Notes: generated by a model not told the origin, from the sequence alone. A DNA stretch of 64,000 bases from Caballeronia sp. INDeC2 (GCF_023631325.1 NZ_JALQDG010000030.1:310001-374000), one strand, 5' to 3'. Positions 43,174-53,115 are shown, numbered from the stretch's first letter. Numbers and translations: made by a program.

Positions 43174-44769
43174 ATGCTCAACGTTTCATCCATGCCAGAC
43201 GCACTTCAAGACGAAACCGATTCCCTCGCCGATGCCCTGCTCGCGGGACTCGCGCGGCCGATCGTATTCGTCGATCTGGAGACCACGGGCTCGAACGCCA
43301 ACGAGGATCGCATCACCGAAATCGGCGTGGTGGAAGCGAGTACCGCCGGCATCGAGCGCTGGAGCGTGCTCGTCGACCCGGGCGTCCCGGTGCCACCGTT
43401 CATCGCGCGCCTGACGGGCATCGAAGATTCAATGCTGCGTGGCCAGCCGAGCTTCGAATCACTCGCGCCCGCGCTCGCCGAGCGCCTGCACGGCAAGCTC
43501 TTCGTCGCGCACAACGCGCGCTTCGATTACGGCTTTCTCAAGAACGAATTCCGGCGCGCGGGCATCGCGTTTCGCGCGGATACGCTGTGCACGGTGAGGC
43601 TGTCGCGCGCGCTCTTTCCATCGGTCGAGCGGCATGGTCTCGATGCGCTCATCGCACGGCTGAATCTCGCGCCGGAAGGACGACATCGCGCGCTCGCCGA
43701 CGCCGATCTGCTTTGGCAGTTCTGGCAGAAGATTCACGCGCTTTATCCGCAGGATCTCGTCGATGCCGCCATCAAGACGCTGGTGCGGCGCGCGAGCTTG
43801 CCCGCCGCGCTGCCCGAAGGCGCGCTCGACGCGCTGCCATCGACGCCCGGCGTCTATCTCTTTCACGGCGACGGCGACATGCCGCTCTATGTCGGCAAGA
43901 GCATCAACCTGAAGCAGCGCGTCGCAGCGCATTTTTCGGGCGATCACAGGCTTCAGAAGGACTTGTCGATCTCGCAGGCCATCCGACGCATCGAATGCCG
44001 TGAGACGGTCGGAGAACTCGGCGCGCTGCTGCTCGAGGCGCAGCTCGTCAAGGCATTGAAGCCGACGCACAACCGCTTGCTGAAGGGCGCGTCGGCAACG
44101 TGCGCGTGGCAGTGGCTGCCGGGCGCGAGCGCACCGACGCTCGTGAAGGCGAACCGGCGCGATCTGTCGCGCGAGGATCATCTCTTCGGCGTGTTCGCAT
44201 CGCGGGCGAAGGCGCTCGCGTTCATGCGCCATCTCGCCGACGAACACACGCTCTGTCACGCGACGCTCGGACTCGAAAAAGCGCCCATCTCGCGCGGGCG
44301 CGGCTGCTTCGGCTATCAGGTGAAGCGCTGCCTCGGATCGTGCGCGGGCGCCGAAACATTCGCGGATCACGCCGCGCGCGCCCTCGCCGCGCTCGACCCT
44401 GCACGCCTCGTGAAATGGCCGCACGAAGGGCCTATCGCCATCGCCGAGCGCGACGAACAATCCGGCCGCGAGGCATGGCACGTGATCGATCGATGGTGCT
44501 ATATCGGCACCTGCGCGACGCTTGCAGACATTGCGACGCTGCTCGCCGATGCACCCGATCTGCGCCCTTTCGATGGCGACGTGTACAGCCTGATCGCGAA
44601 ACGTCTCGCGTCAGGGCAGCTCACGTGGATCGCGTGCGATGCGCGGCCTGCGTTCCATCTCGTCGTGCAGGACGCGCCGGCGCGCGCGGTCGCTGTCCTC
44701 GCACAGCAGACGAAACGCGCGATGAAGCCCCGCCCCATCGCCGCCGATCAGTTCGCGCTGATGTTCTAA
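43174..44769 (+). CDS. DnaQ-type exonuclease fused to a GIY-YIG/UvrC-like nuclease
   Basis: The 531-residue protein has an N-terminal DEDDh exonuclease (FVDLETTGSNANEDRITEIG; AHNARFDYGFLKNEF; HRALADADLLW). A GIY-YIG nuclease follows, PGVYLFHGDGDMPLYVGKSI, plus the UvrC/Cho-like region with GELGALLLEAQLVK and CFGYQVKRCLGSCAG. Such fusions are known in several bacteria and likely act in DNA repair. An in-frame ATG at 43192 is an alternative start. It is divergent from the Anbu operon and not obviously linked to it. Confidence 0.85.
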   Translation: MLNVSSMPDALQDETDSLADALLAGLARPIVFVDLETTGSNANEDRITEIGVVEASTAGIERWSVLVDPGVPVPPFIARLTGIEDSMLRGQPSFESLAPALAERLHGKLFVAHNARFDYGFLKNEFRRAGIAFRADTLCTVRLSRALFPSVERHGLDALIARLNLAPEGRHRALADADLLWQFWQKIHALYPQDLVDAAIKTLVRRASLPAALPEGALDALPSTPGVYLFHGDGDMPLYVGKSINLKQRVAAHFSGDHRLQKDLSISQAIRRIECRETVGELGALLLEAQLVKALKPTHNRLLKGASATCAWQWLPGASAPTLVKANRRDLSREDHLFGVFASRAKALAFMRHLADEHTLCHATLGLEKAPISRGRGCFGYQVKRCLGSCAGAETFADHAARALAALDPARLVKWPHEGPIAIAERDEQSGREAWHVIDRWCYIGTCATLADIATLLADAPDLRPFDGDVYSLIAKRLASGQLTWIACDARPAFHLVVQDAPARAVAVLAQQTKRAMKPRPIAADQFALMF

Positions 44770-44776
44770 ACGCGTC

Positions 44777-45520
44777 TCACGCGATGCCGCCGTTCGCGCG
44801 CAGCACTTGTCCGTTGACCCAACCCGCATCCGGCCCGACGAGAAACGCGACGACCGACGCGATATCGTCTGGCTGACCGAGTCGTTCCAGCGGCGGCATC
44901 TTCGAGAACGAGGCGATTTGTTCGTCGGTCTTGCCGTCGAGGAAAAGCGATGTCGCCACCGGCCCCGGCGCGACCGCGTTCACCGTGATGCCGCGCCCGC
45001 GCAATTCCTTCGCGAACACATGCGTGAAGGATTCGACCGCGGCCTTCGTCGCGTTGTAGATCGCATAGCCCGGCATGTTGAGCGCGAGCGTCGTGCTCGA
45101 GAAATTGACGATGCGCCCGCCGCCGTTCATGCGCGCCGCCGCTTCGCGAAGCGTGTTGAACGTGCCGCGCACGTTGATGCCGAAGGTCTGCTCGTAGAGC
45201 GCGTCGCTCGTGTCGGCGAGCGGCATCGTCTTCAGCACGCCCGCGTTGTTGATCAGCGCATCGACGTGGCCCAGTTGCGCTTCGACGGTCTCGAACATGC
45301 GGCGCACGTCGTCGGCGTTGGCGACATCCGCCTTCACCGCGATCGATGCGCTCCCCGCTTCGCGCAATTCCGCGACGAGCGCGTCCGCTTCCTTCGCACT
45401 CGACGCATAGTTCACCGCGACCGCGAAGCCGTCACGCGCGAGACGCCGCGCGATCTCGGCGCCGATGCCGCGCGACGCACCCGTGACGATGGCCACGCGC
45501 TTCGTATTGATCTGATTCAT
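44777..45520 (-). CDS. SDR family oxidoreductase
   Basis: The 247-residue classical short-chain dehydrogenase has VTGASRGIGAEIARRLA (NADP-type), NNAGVLKT, FSSTTLALNMPG with the Ser and the Y-x3-K pair in GYAIYNATKAAVESF. It resembles 3-oxoacyl-ACP reductases but in this setting is more likely a general carbonyl reductase. It is divergent from a LysR gene 114 bp away, which may regulate it. Confidence 0.88.
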   Translation of the reverse strand: MNQINTKRVAIVTGASRGIGAEIARRLARDGFAVAVNYASSAKEADALVAELREAGSASIAVKADVANADDVRRMFETVEAQLGHVDALINNAGVLKTMPLADTSDALYEQTFGINVRGTFNTLREAAARMNGGGRIVNFSSTTLALNMPGYAIYNATKAAVESFTHVFAKELRGRGITVNAVAPGPVATSLFLDGKTDEQIASFSKMPPLERLGQPDDIASVVAFLVGPDAGWVNGQVLRANGGIA

Positions 45521-45634
45521 GATGTGCCCTCAAAGTAAGCTGTTCGATGGGAAGCATGATGAATCATTCCGTTTCCGCAATCATCGCGTGTGGCTTAGTA
45601 TCATCGTTCCAGTTGCTTCAACAATCTCGTATCC

Positions 45635-46534
45635 ATGGATCGATTCCAGGAAATGCAGGTCTTCGTGCGCATCGCGGAACGGCATAGCTTCACGCAGGCC
45701 GCCGACGATTTGCAGATACCGCGCGCCACCGTGACCAATCTGATGAAGCGCATGGAAGAGCGCCTCGGCGCGCGCCTGCTCGAACGCACGACGCGCACCG
45801 TGCGTCTCACGCACGATGGCGAAGAACACTATCGGCGTTGCGTGCGTCTGATCGCCGATCTGGAGGAAGCGGAAGGCTCGTTCCGGCATGCGGAGCCGAA
45901 GGGTCTGTTGCGCGTGAATCTGCAAGGCACGCTCGCGCGGCACTTCATCATGCCGGGACTGCCCGCGTTTCTCGAACGGCACGCGCAGATCGAACTGCAT
46001 ATCGGCGAGGACGACAGGCTCGTCGATCTCGTGCGCGAAGGCGTCGATTGCGTGCTGCGCGCGGGCACGTTGCAGGATTCGTCGATGATCGGCCGGCGCG
46101 TCGCGCTGCTCGAACAGGTGACCGTGGCGAGTCCCGCGTATCTCGCGCGTGAAGGCACGCCGCATGATCTCGAAGCGCTCGCATCGCATCGCGCGGTGCA
46201 CTTCGTGTCGAGCGCGACGGGGCGCGTGCTGCCGCTCGAATTCGCGGTCGACGAGCGCATCGAGAACATCGAATTGCGGGCGTCGCTGTCGGTGTCGGGC
46301 GTCGAGCTTTATACGCAAGCGGCTATCGCGGGACTCGGCATCGTTCAGGTGCCGCGTTATCACGTCGACGATGCGCTCGCCGACGGTCGTCTGCAAGTCG
46401 TGCTACCAGACATTGCGCCACCACCGATGCCCGTGTCCGTGCTCTATCCGCATAACCGTCAGCTCTCGGCACGTGTACGGGTTTTCGCGGATTGGTTGAG
46501 CGAGATCTTCGCTCCATTCAAGATGCGCGGCTAA
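45635..46534 (+). CDS. LysR family transcriptional regulator (CrgA/DntR-like)
   Basis: The 299-residue LysR protein has MDRFQEMQVFVRIAERHSFT and DLQIPRATVTNLMKRMEERL in the winged helix, then a substrate domain. It belongs to the group that usually controls an adjacent divergent SDR or quinone reductase gene. A bidirectional terminator follows. Confidence 0.9.
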   Translation: MDRFQEMQVFVRIAERHSFTQAADDLQIPRATVTNLMKRMEERLGARLLERTTRTVRLTHDGEEHYRRCVRLIADLEEAEGSFRHAEPKGLLRVNLQGTLARHFIMPGLPAFLERHAQIELHIGEDDRLVDLVREGVDCVLRAGTLQDSSMIGRRVALLEQVTVASPAYLAREGTPHDLEALASHRAVHFVSSATGRVLPLEFAVDERIENIELRASLSVSGVELYTQAAIAGLGIVQVPRYHVDDALADGRLQVVLPDIAPPPMPVSVLYPHNRQLSARVRVFADWLSEIFAPFKMRG

Positions 46535-46550
46535 ACGCAAACACCTAAGC

Positions 46551-46592
46551 AAAAGAGGCCAGCATCCCGATGACGGAAGCTGGCCTCTTTTT
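46551..46592. terminator. Bidirectional intrinsic terminator
   Basis: AAAGAGGCCAGC (46552-46563) pairs perfectly with GCTGGCCTCTTT (46579-46590) over 12 bp. T-runs are on both sides depending on the strand read. It closes the LysR gene on the plus strand and the HU gene on the minus strand. Confidence 0.9.
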
Positions 46593-46648
46593 CATCGAGC
46601 TTCGATTTCGCCAACGAAACCGAAGCCGCAACGCCTGCGAAAAGGAAC

Positions 46649-47107
46649 TTAAGCCGCGGCGTCCTTCAGCTTCTTCAGCGCGCGCGCCTTGATGCGAACG
46701 CTTGCCGGCTTGGCCGGGAACCAGCGCTCTTCGCCCGTGAACGGGTCCTTGCCGAAGCGCTTCTTCTTCGCCGGCACGGCTTGCGCGGAGATCTTCAGCA
46801 GACCCGACAGCGTGAATTCGCCAGCGCCCTTCTTATGGATCGAACCGAGGATGGTGTCTTCCAGCGCGACCAGCACGGCCTTCACCGCCTTCAGGTCGAC
46901 TGCGGCGCGGTCCGCGAGATGCGTCGCGAGCGATGCCTTCGTGAACGTATCCTTGATCGGCGAGGGAGCGCCCGTGGTTTTCTTCGCGGCTACTTTCTTC
47001 GCGGCAACCTTCGGTGCTGCAGCTTTCTTCGCCGGTGCGGCGGCGGTCTTCGCCGTGGCCTTCTTGGCCGGGACCTTCTTGGCAGCGGTTTTAGCGGAAG
47101 TCGGCAT
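46649..47107 (-). CDS. HU-family DNA-binding protein with Lys/Ala-rich histone-like tail
   Basis: The 152-residue protein has an N-terminal Lys/Ala/Pro tail (about residues 1-50, with repeated AAKK and PAKKA units) and a C-terminal HU/IHF fold with FTKASLATHLADRAAVDLK and RFGKDPFTGEERWFPAKPAS. The start follows AGGAGAAAC. HU proteins bend and compact DNA; the tail resembles that of histone H1-like proteins and would add non-specific DNA binding. Such tailed HU proteins occur in the Burkholderiales. Confidence 0.9.
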   Translation of the reverse strand: MPTSAKTAAKKVPAKKATAKTAAAPAKKAAAPKVAAKKVAAKKTTGAPSPIKDTFTKASLATHLADRAAVDLKAVKAVLVALEDTILGSIHKKGAGEFTLSGLLKISAQAVPAKKKRFGKDPFTGEERWFPAKPASVRIKARALKKLKDAAA

Positions 47108-47332
47108 GTTTCTCCTACCTGTTTTTTGGTCAGTGATATTCGAATACGTTCGCACCGATGCGTTCGTATCACGCCGGATTCTACATAGGCCAGACGAGTT
47201 CGTGCGAGTCTTTTGCGCTTTTATATCGTTTTTATAGGGGTTTTTCGTGGCGTCTCGCTGACACGCGAGCCATGAAGGCATCGTTGGCAATGTTTCTTCG
47301 CTGCGTTTACGTCGCACACGTCACGCGTTTTA

Positions 47333-48097
47333 TCACTGCATGGACGATGCACGCGCGCGGTGTTCGATATGAGCGATGAGCGGATAGTGATCGGATGCGA
47401 TGCGCGAGAGCCGCGTTCGATGCACGTCGACACGCATGAGACGCTCGCCCGGATGCACCCAGATGCGATCGAGCGCGAAGAGCGGATAGCGCGTCGGAAA
47501 GGTGCGCAACGCGCTCGCGCGATGAAAGTGCGTGACGAGACGCCGCAGCGTGCGGCCATAGACGAACCACTCGTTCAGATCGCCGAGGAGGATCACGGGC
47601 AGCGCCGGCGTATCGAAGTTCTGCAACACCTGCTCCACTTGTGCGCGCCGTTCGCTCGATGCAAGACCGAGATGCGTCGCGACCACGCGCCATACTTCGC
47701 CGCCGCAATCGATGTCGGCGTCGAGAGCGCCGCGCGGCTCGCGGCTTCTGAACGAGAGATCGAGCGTGCGCACCGCCCGCACCGGATAACGCGTTAGCAC
47801 CGCGTTGCCGTAACGGCGCTCGGGCGTGTCGAGCGTCGGGCCGGCGACCGCATGCAGGTTCGTCATGCGTTGAAGCACGTCGAGTACATCGGGCGAACCG
47901 TTGCCGCCGAGCGGCACTTCCTGCAGCGCGAAGATGTCCGCATCGATCTCGGCGAGCACTTCGCCGATGCGCTCCGGCGCGAACTTGCCGTCGATGCCTA
48001 TTGCGCCATGCAGGTTGTATGTGGCGATACGCAACTCGCGCGCGCGGATGTCGTTCAGGGCTTCGCTATTGATTCCGGCTTCGTGCATCAGCGTCAT
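47333..48097 (-). CDS. Endonuclease/exonuclease/phosphatase (EEP) family protein
   Basis: The 254-residue EEP-fold protein has LRIATYNLHGAIG, DIFALQEVPLG (metal Glu), RRYGNAVLTRYP, VVATHLGLASSERRAQ, ILLGDLNEW and SDHYPLIAHI with the catalytic His. The fold covers DNases, sphingomyelinases and inositol phosphatases. The start at 48097 overlaps the PLD gene stop as ATGA, so the two are translated together. Its substrate may be a phospholipid or nucleic acid. Confidence 0.85.
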   Translation of the reverse strand: MTLMHEAGINSEALNDIRARELRIATYNLHGAIGIDGKFAPERIGEVLAEIDADIFALQEVPLGGNGSPDVLDVLQRMTNLHAVAGPTLDTPERRYGNAVLTRYPVRAVRTLDLSFRSREPRGALDADIDCGGEVWRVVATHLGLASSERRAQVEQVLQNFDTPALPVILLGDLNEWFVYGRTLRRLVTHFHRASALRTFPTRYPLFALDRIWVHPGERLMRVDVHRTRLSRIASDHYPLIAHIEHRARASSMQ

Positions 48098-50391
48098 GAA
48101 TTGACCTCGTCGGGACGCTCGTTCTTCGACGATGCGCTCGCGGCATCGCGCGGCATGGTGCCGTTCTCGCGCAGTTCGTTCGCGCGTCGGGCTTCGTCGC
48201 TTGCGCGCGGCTTGTCGGCATCGCTCGGCGCGCCTTCGTGCGCTTCCTGAAGATCCGCGCGGCCAAGAAAGCGCTGCAACAGCAGCGATATGCCGATCAA
48301 CGCCGCGCCGATGCCGATCAGCACCGCGAACGAGCCGATCGTCGGCCGATGCAGCGATGCGACGAGCTGATGCGCGAACGCGACCGTCAGAAAGATGCCC
48401 GGCCCCATGCCGAGCATCGTGCCGATCATGAAGTCGCGCATGCGGATATGCGATGCGCCCGCGACGAGATTGACGATCGAAAACGGTGCGACCGGCAAGA
48501 GCCGCAACACGACGACCGCGACGATGCCGCGCTTCGCGACGCGTTCGGACAGCCGGTTCACGCGCGCGCCCGCGAGCTTGCGCACCGCATCGCGGCCAAG
48601 CCAGTTGCCGAGCGAATACGAAATGGCGGCCGCGGCCATCGTGCCGAGGAACGCGTACGCGCCGCCCCATGAAGCGCCGAAGACGATGCCCGTCGCCGCG
48701 ATCAGCAGCGTGACCGGCACCGCGATGACCGCCGCGACGACATAACAGAGGACGATCCACAGCGGCGCGAACGGCAGCGAGTCGATATGGCGCGTCGCGT
48801 TCGTGAGCGACTTCAGGTTCGCGTAGTCGCCGAGCGGCGTCCAGTGCCACAGCGCGGCGACGAGCACGATCGTCAACGCGAGCACGCCGAGCAGCGCAAA
48901 GCGTCCGATGAGCGGGCGCGTCTTCTCAGCGGGCACGAACTGATCGACGAGTTCGTCGGCGGCGATCGGCGTTTCGGGGTCGATCAACGCTTCCGGCGGA
49001 ATCAGCTGATCGAGCTCCTTCGATACTTGCGGGTCGAGCGGCACCAGTGTGCGATGCGCATCGCGGTCGCGCAGCAGCGCCTGAATCGCGGCGTTCATGC
49101 CGCCGCGCGCATCGCGCTCGCGCACGACATCGGCGATCTCGCAGCCGAGATGCTCGGCGAGCAGCGTGTCGCGCATCGTCGCGATCGCGCGGCGGATGCG
49201 CGCATCGGCGCCCGCGTCGATCGACACGTTGCACTCGCTGTCGAGCACCATCGAACGATTGTTCAGGTTGGCCGAGCCGACGATCAGCAATTCGTCATCG
49301 ACGATCATCAGTTTGCTATGCACGTTGACGATCTCGTCGCCGAGATTGGGCACGCTCGGGCACAGCAGCCGATAACGGCCATGCGTATCGGCGCGCTTGA
49401 GCAGCGTATGCAGGCGCGCGCGCAACACGCCCATCGTCACTTCCTGCAGCCAGCCGCTTTGATTGCGCGGCACGACGATCGCGAGATCGGGGCCATCCTC
49501 GCGCGCGAGCGAACCGGCAAGCGCCGCGCCCACGGTGCCCGACGTGAAGTACTGGTTCTCGATATAGATGCTGCGCCGCGCCCGCGCGATGGCGTCGAGA
49601 TACTGCGTGCGGATCTGCTGTACAGGTTGGCGGCCGAGATAGTCGGGCTCGGTGAGCGAGATGGCGATATCGACATCTTCAAGGTCGACGCGTCGCGAAG
49701 GCGGCCACGGATCTTGTGCAAGCGCCGCGCGATGCGCGCGGATCGCGAGGCGCTTGCCGCATGCGCGCGCCCATCGTTCGCGCGCGAGCAGGCCGATCTC
49801 GCGCGCGGCGTCGCCGTCGAACATTGTGTGGACATCGTGGAACGGCTGATATGCCGCGCCGTTCGCATCGCGGCGCAACGGCTCGTCGGGCGCATGCGCG
49901 GTCGTATCCCAGCGCGAGCGCGTGAGATCGAGACCGCCGACGAACGCGAGGCGGTCGTCGATCACGACGATCTTCTGATGCTGCGAGCCGCCGAGCGGAT
50001 GCCTGCCGTCCATCTGGAAAGCGATGCGCCGGTTCGTGCGCCAGCCCATCTTGTAGACGGGCAGCCACTCGCGCTCGAATGCGTAGAGCATCGCGAAATC
50101 CCACGCGAGAATGTAGATGCGCAGGCGCCGCTTGTCGCCGGCGAGCGCGTGCAGAAAATCGCCGAGCGCTTCGGGATAGCCGTCGCCCGCGCCTTCGGGC
50201 GTGAGCTTCATGCGGCTGTCGATATCCCAGCCGAGGATAAACACCGTGCGTTCCGCGCGCGTGAGCGCCTCGCGCAGCACGCGGAAATAATCCGCGCCGT
50301 CGATGAGCAGGCTGAAGCGCTCTGCATGGCGCACGCTCGCGCAATTGCGTCCAGGCTGAAAAAACGGTTCGTCGTGATTTGCTTGACTCAT
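48094..50391 (-). CDS. Phospholipase D-like protein fused to a VTT/DedA membrane domain
   Basis: The 765-residue protein has two HKD motifs (H138-Q-K140 in SQHQKIVVIDD and HSKLMIVDDELLIVGSANLN) forming a phospholipase D active site. After about residue 520 there are membrane helices and a VTT/DedA domain (ATGIVFGASWGGAYAFLGTM; LRLLPVAPFSIVNLVAGASH). The ATG at 50391 is the best start since the longer frame has no family similarity. Combining lipid cleavage or cardiolipin synthesis with a lipid-flippase-like domain in one protein suggests membrane lipid handling. It precedes an overlapping EEP gene. Confidence 0.9.
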   Translation of the reverse strand: MSQANHDEPFFQPGRNCASVRHAERFSLLIDGADYFRVLREALTRAERTVFILGWDIDSRMKLTPEGAGDGYPEALGDFLHALAGDKRRLRIYILAWDFAMLYAFEREWLPVYKMGWRTNRRIAFQMDGRHPLGGSQHQKIVVIDDRLAFVGGLDLTRSRWDTTAHAPDEPLRRDANGAAYQPFHDVHTMFDGDAAREIGLLARERWARACGKRLAIRAHRAALAQDPWPPSRRVDLEDVDIAISLTEPDYLGRQPVQQIRTQYLDAIARARRSIYIENQYFTSGTVGAALAGSLAREDGPDLAIVVPRNQSGWLQEVTMGVLRARLHTLLKRADTHGRYRLLCPSVPNLGDEIVNVHSKLMIVDDELLIVGSANLNNRSMVLDSECNVSIDAGADARIRRAIATMRDTLLAEHLGCEIADVVRERDARGGMNAAIQALLRDRDAHRTLVPLDPQVSKELDQLIPPEALIDPETPIAADELVDQFVPAEKTRPLIGRFALLGVLALTIVLVAALWHWTPLGDYANLKSLTNATRHIDSLPFAPLWIVLCYVVAAVIAVPVTLLIAATGIVFGASWGGAYAFLGTMAAAAISYSLGNWLGRDAVRKLAGARVNRLSERVAKRGIVAVVVLRLLPVAPFSIVNLVAGASHIRMRDFMIGTMLGMGPGIFLTVAFAHQLVASLHRPTIGSFAVLIGIGAALIGISLLLQRFLGRADLQEAHEGAPSDADKPRASDEARRANELRENGTMPRDAASASSKNERPDEVNS

Positions 50392-50506
50392 GTGCCTCTC
50401 GACAGCACTCCGCGTCGAAATAACTTTCGTTTTGCAAGCACCATGCCCGCCGCGCCGCGCGGTGATACGCTTCGTTGCATTTGCCGCTTTCGGAGCGACG
50501 TGCGCG

Positions 50507-51832
50507 ATGAACGATAACGAAGTCAACAATCAGGACGACGAGCACGCGGGACTGGTTGCGCTCGCGGCGGCATCGGTTGTCGTGGGCGCGGCGACGGGCG
50601 CGATCGGCGTGCTCTTTCGCTTCGGCCTCGAACGCGCCGATGCGTGGCGCAACGCGTTCGTCGCGTGGGCGCACGCGGGACACGATGCGGCCATCGTACT
50701 CGTCGTGCTCGCTGCATCGGCGGCCGCCGCGCTCGCCGCGTGGCTCGTCGCACGCTTCGCGCCGATGGCGAGCGGCAGCGGCATTCCGCATGTCGAAGCG
50801 GTGCTGCACGGCAGATTGCCGCCCGCGCCGCTCGTGCTGATTCCGATCAAGTTCGCGGGCGGCGTGCTCGCCATCGGCGCGGGGCTCGCGCTCGGCCGCG
50901 AAGGCCCGACGGTGCAGATGGGCGCATCGATCGCGCATGCCATCGGCAGGTTCTTCAGGCGCAATGTCGTCGATTGCCGCGTGCTGCTCGCGGCCGGCGC
51001 GGGCGCGGGGCTCGCGACCGCGTTCAATGCGCCGATCGCGGGCGCCGTCTTCGTGCTCGAAGAACTCATGCGCCGCTTCGATACGCGCACGGCGGTCGCG
51101 GCGCTCGGCGCATCGGCGAGCGCGATTGCGATGGCGCGCCTGCTGCACGGCGATCTCCCCGACTTTCACGTCCCGGCGCAACCTTTTCCCGGCTTCGAAA
51201 TGAGCGGCGCGCATCTTTTGCTCGGCGCATTGCTGGGACTGGTCGGCGCGGCGTATAGCCGCCTCATCGTCTGGACGCTCGATGTCGCTGAATCGATCGC
51301 GCCGTCCGGCTCCGTGAAGCACGCGACGGCGCGCGCGGCGACGGTCGGCGCGGCGGTCGGCCTGCTCGCCTGGTTCGCGCCGGATCTCGCCGGCGGCGGC
51401 GACGCGCTGAGCGAGCGCGCCCTGCTCGGCAGCGGCACCCTTGCCGGTGTGACGTCGATGTTCGCGTTGCGCTTCCTGCTCGGCCCGGTGTCGTACGCGG
51501 CGGGCACGCCCGGCGGCATCTTCGCGCCGATGCTCGCGCTCGGCGCGCAGACGGGCCTCGTGTTCGGGCGCGTGTGTCTCGACTGGTTCCCCGGCATGGC
51601 GCCCGACGCCGGCGACACGACCACCTTCGCGGTGGTCGGCATGGCCGCGTTCTTCGTCGCGGTGGTGCGCGCGCCGGTCACGGGCATCGTGCTCGTCACC
51701 GAGATGACGGCGAGCTTCACCCTGCTCCTGCCGATGCTCACCGCCTGCTTCACCGCGATGATCGTGCCGATGCTACTTCGCGTGCCGCCGATCTACGATT
51801 CGCTCGGCGAGCGCGCGGCGCGCAGGCGCTGA
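50507..51832 (+). CDS. CLC-family chloride/proton antiporter
   Basis: The 441-residue CLC protein has the selectivity motifs GSGIPHVEAVL and GREGPTVQMG (with the gating Glu) and a later Glu in FVLEEL that corresponds to the internal proton Glu of antiporters. Both Glu are kept, so exchange of chloride and protons is likelier than a channel. The start at 50507 is chosen since residues before it have no similarity. It is divergent from the PLD gene. Acid resistance is one possible role. Confidence 0.9.
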   Translation: MNDNEVNNQDDEHAGLVALAAASVVVGAATGAIGVLFRFGLERADAWRNAFVAWAHAGHDAAIVLVVLAASAAAALAAWLVARFAPMASGSGIPHVEAVLHGRLPPAPLVLIPIKFAGGVLAIGAGLALGREGPTVQMGASIAHAIGRFFRRNVVDCRVLLAAGAGAGLATAFNAPIAGAVFVLEELMRRFDTRTAVAALGASASAIAMARLLHGDLPDFHVPAQPFPGFEMSGAHLLLGALLGLVGAAYSRLIVWTLDVAESIAPSGSVKHATARAATVGAAVGLLAWFAPDLAGGGDALSERALLGSGTLAGVTSMFALRFLLGPVSYAAGTPGGIFAPMLALGAQTGLVFGRVCLDWFPGMAPDAGDTTTFAVVGMAAFFVAVVRAPVTGIVLVTEMTASFTLLLPMLTACFTAMIVPMLLRVPPIYDSLGERAARRR

Positions 51833-51947
51833 CGTCCGCGTCCTGCATGCGGCGGTCGGTTGCGGTAGTCTCGTCCATGAACGTACGTTGCGCCGCGCTT
51901 CACGCACGAAACGCGGCGCCTTCCGACTTCATCCACGAGGACAGGCA

Positions 51948-52976
51948 ATGGAATATCGACATCTCGGTGCTTCGGGCTTCAAGGTTCCCGTATTGAGCTT
52001 CGGGACCGGCACTTTCGGCGGCAAGGGCGAATTCTTTCAGGCATGGGGCGAGACCGACGTGAACGAGGCGCGCAAGCTCGTCGACGTTTGTCTCGATGCG
52101 GGCGTCACGATGTTCGACACCGCCGACATCTACTCGCGCGGTTCGTCGGAATCGATACTCGGCGAGGCGATCAAAGGCCGGCGCGACAAGGTCATCGTGT
52201 CGACGAAGGCCACGTTCCGCTTCGACGACGACGACCCGAACGCCGTCGGTTCGTCGCGCTTTCATCTCATCAGGGCCGTGAACGCGGCGCTCCAGCGCCT
52301 GCAGACGGATTACATCGACATCTTTCAACTGCATGGCTTCGATGCGAAGACGCCCGTCGAAGAAACGCTTTCCACACTCGACGATCTCGTGCGCGCGGGC
52401 AAGATCCGCTATACGGGCGTGTCGAATTTCTCGGGCTGGCATCTGCAGAAATCGCTCGATGTGGCCGATCGTTACGGCTACGCGCGCCATGTCGCGAATC
52501 AGACGTACTACTCGCTCATCGGCCGCGATTACGAATGGGAGCTGATGCCGCTCGGGCTCGATCAGGGCGTCGGCGCGATTGTGTGGAGTCCGCTCGGCTG
52601 GGGACGTCTCACCGGCAAGATCCGCCGCGGCCAACCGCTTCCCGCCACGAGCCGCCTGCACAAAACCGCCGACATGGGGCCGCCGGTGGCGGACGAATAT
52701 CTGTATCGCGTCGTCGATGCGCTCGACGCCGTCGCCGAGGAAACCGGCAAGAGCGTGCCGCAGATCGCGCTCAACTGGCTGCTGCAGCGTCCGACGGTCG
52801 CGACGGTGATCGTCGGCGCGCGCAACGAGGAGCAATTGCGGCAGAACCTCGGCGCGGTCGGCTGGAATCTGACTGCCGAGCAGGTAAAGAAGCTCGATGA
52901 GGCGAGCACTGTCAAGCCGGCGTATCCGTATTGGCATCAGCAAGGATTCGCGGAACGTAATCCGTTTCCGGTTTAA
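51948..52976 (+). CDS. Aldo/keto reductase
   Basis: The 342-residue AKR has the catalytic tetrad: Asp and Tyr in DTADIYSRG, Lys in VIVSTKATF, His in FQLHGFD. It also has TGVSNFSGWHL and the NADPH loop VIVGARNEEQL. It reduces aldehydes or ketones in the cytoplasm. The start follows an AGGACAGG site. It precedes a LysE-type exporter gene by about 140 bp. Confidence 0.92.
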   Translation: MEYRHLGASGFKVPVLSFGTGTFGGKGEFFQAWGETDVNEARKLVDVCLDAGVTMFDTADIYSRGSSESILGEAIKGRRDKVIVSTKATFRFDDDDPNAVGSSRFHLIRAVNAALQRLQTDYIDIFQLHGFDAKTPVEETLSTLDDLVRAGKIRYTGVSNFSGWHLQKSLDVADRYGYARHVANQTYYSLIGRDYEWELMPLGLDQGVGAIVWSPLGWGRLTGKIRRGQPLPATSRLHKTADMGPPVADEYLYRVVDALDAVAEETGKSVPQIALNWLLQRPTVATVIVGARNEEQLRQNLGAVGWNLTAEQVKKLDEASTVKPAYPYWHQQGFAERNPFPV

Positions 52977-53115
52977 GTCTTGGATATGCGTGGCGGGAAC
53001 CGGCCCGCCACGTTCGCGATCCGTACCGGGAAGCTTCTGTAAATCTGTATCGGTACTGTACAGGACAGCTTCCGTACACTTGGCGCCATCGAATCTGCAA
53101 TCACCGGAATGCGCC

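Noticed and set aside
48787..50517. Plus-strand open frame of about 576 codons
   Set aside because: Antisense to the phospholipase D-VTT gene with its two HKD motifs.
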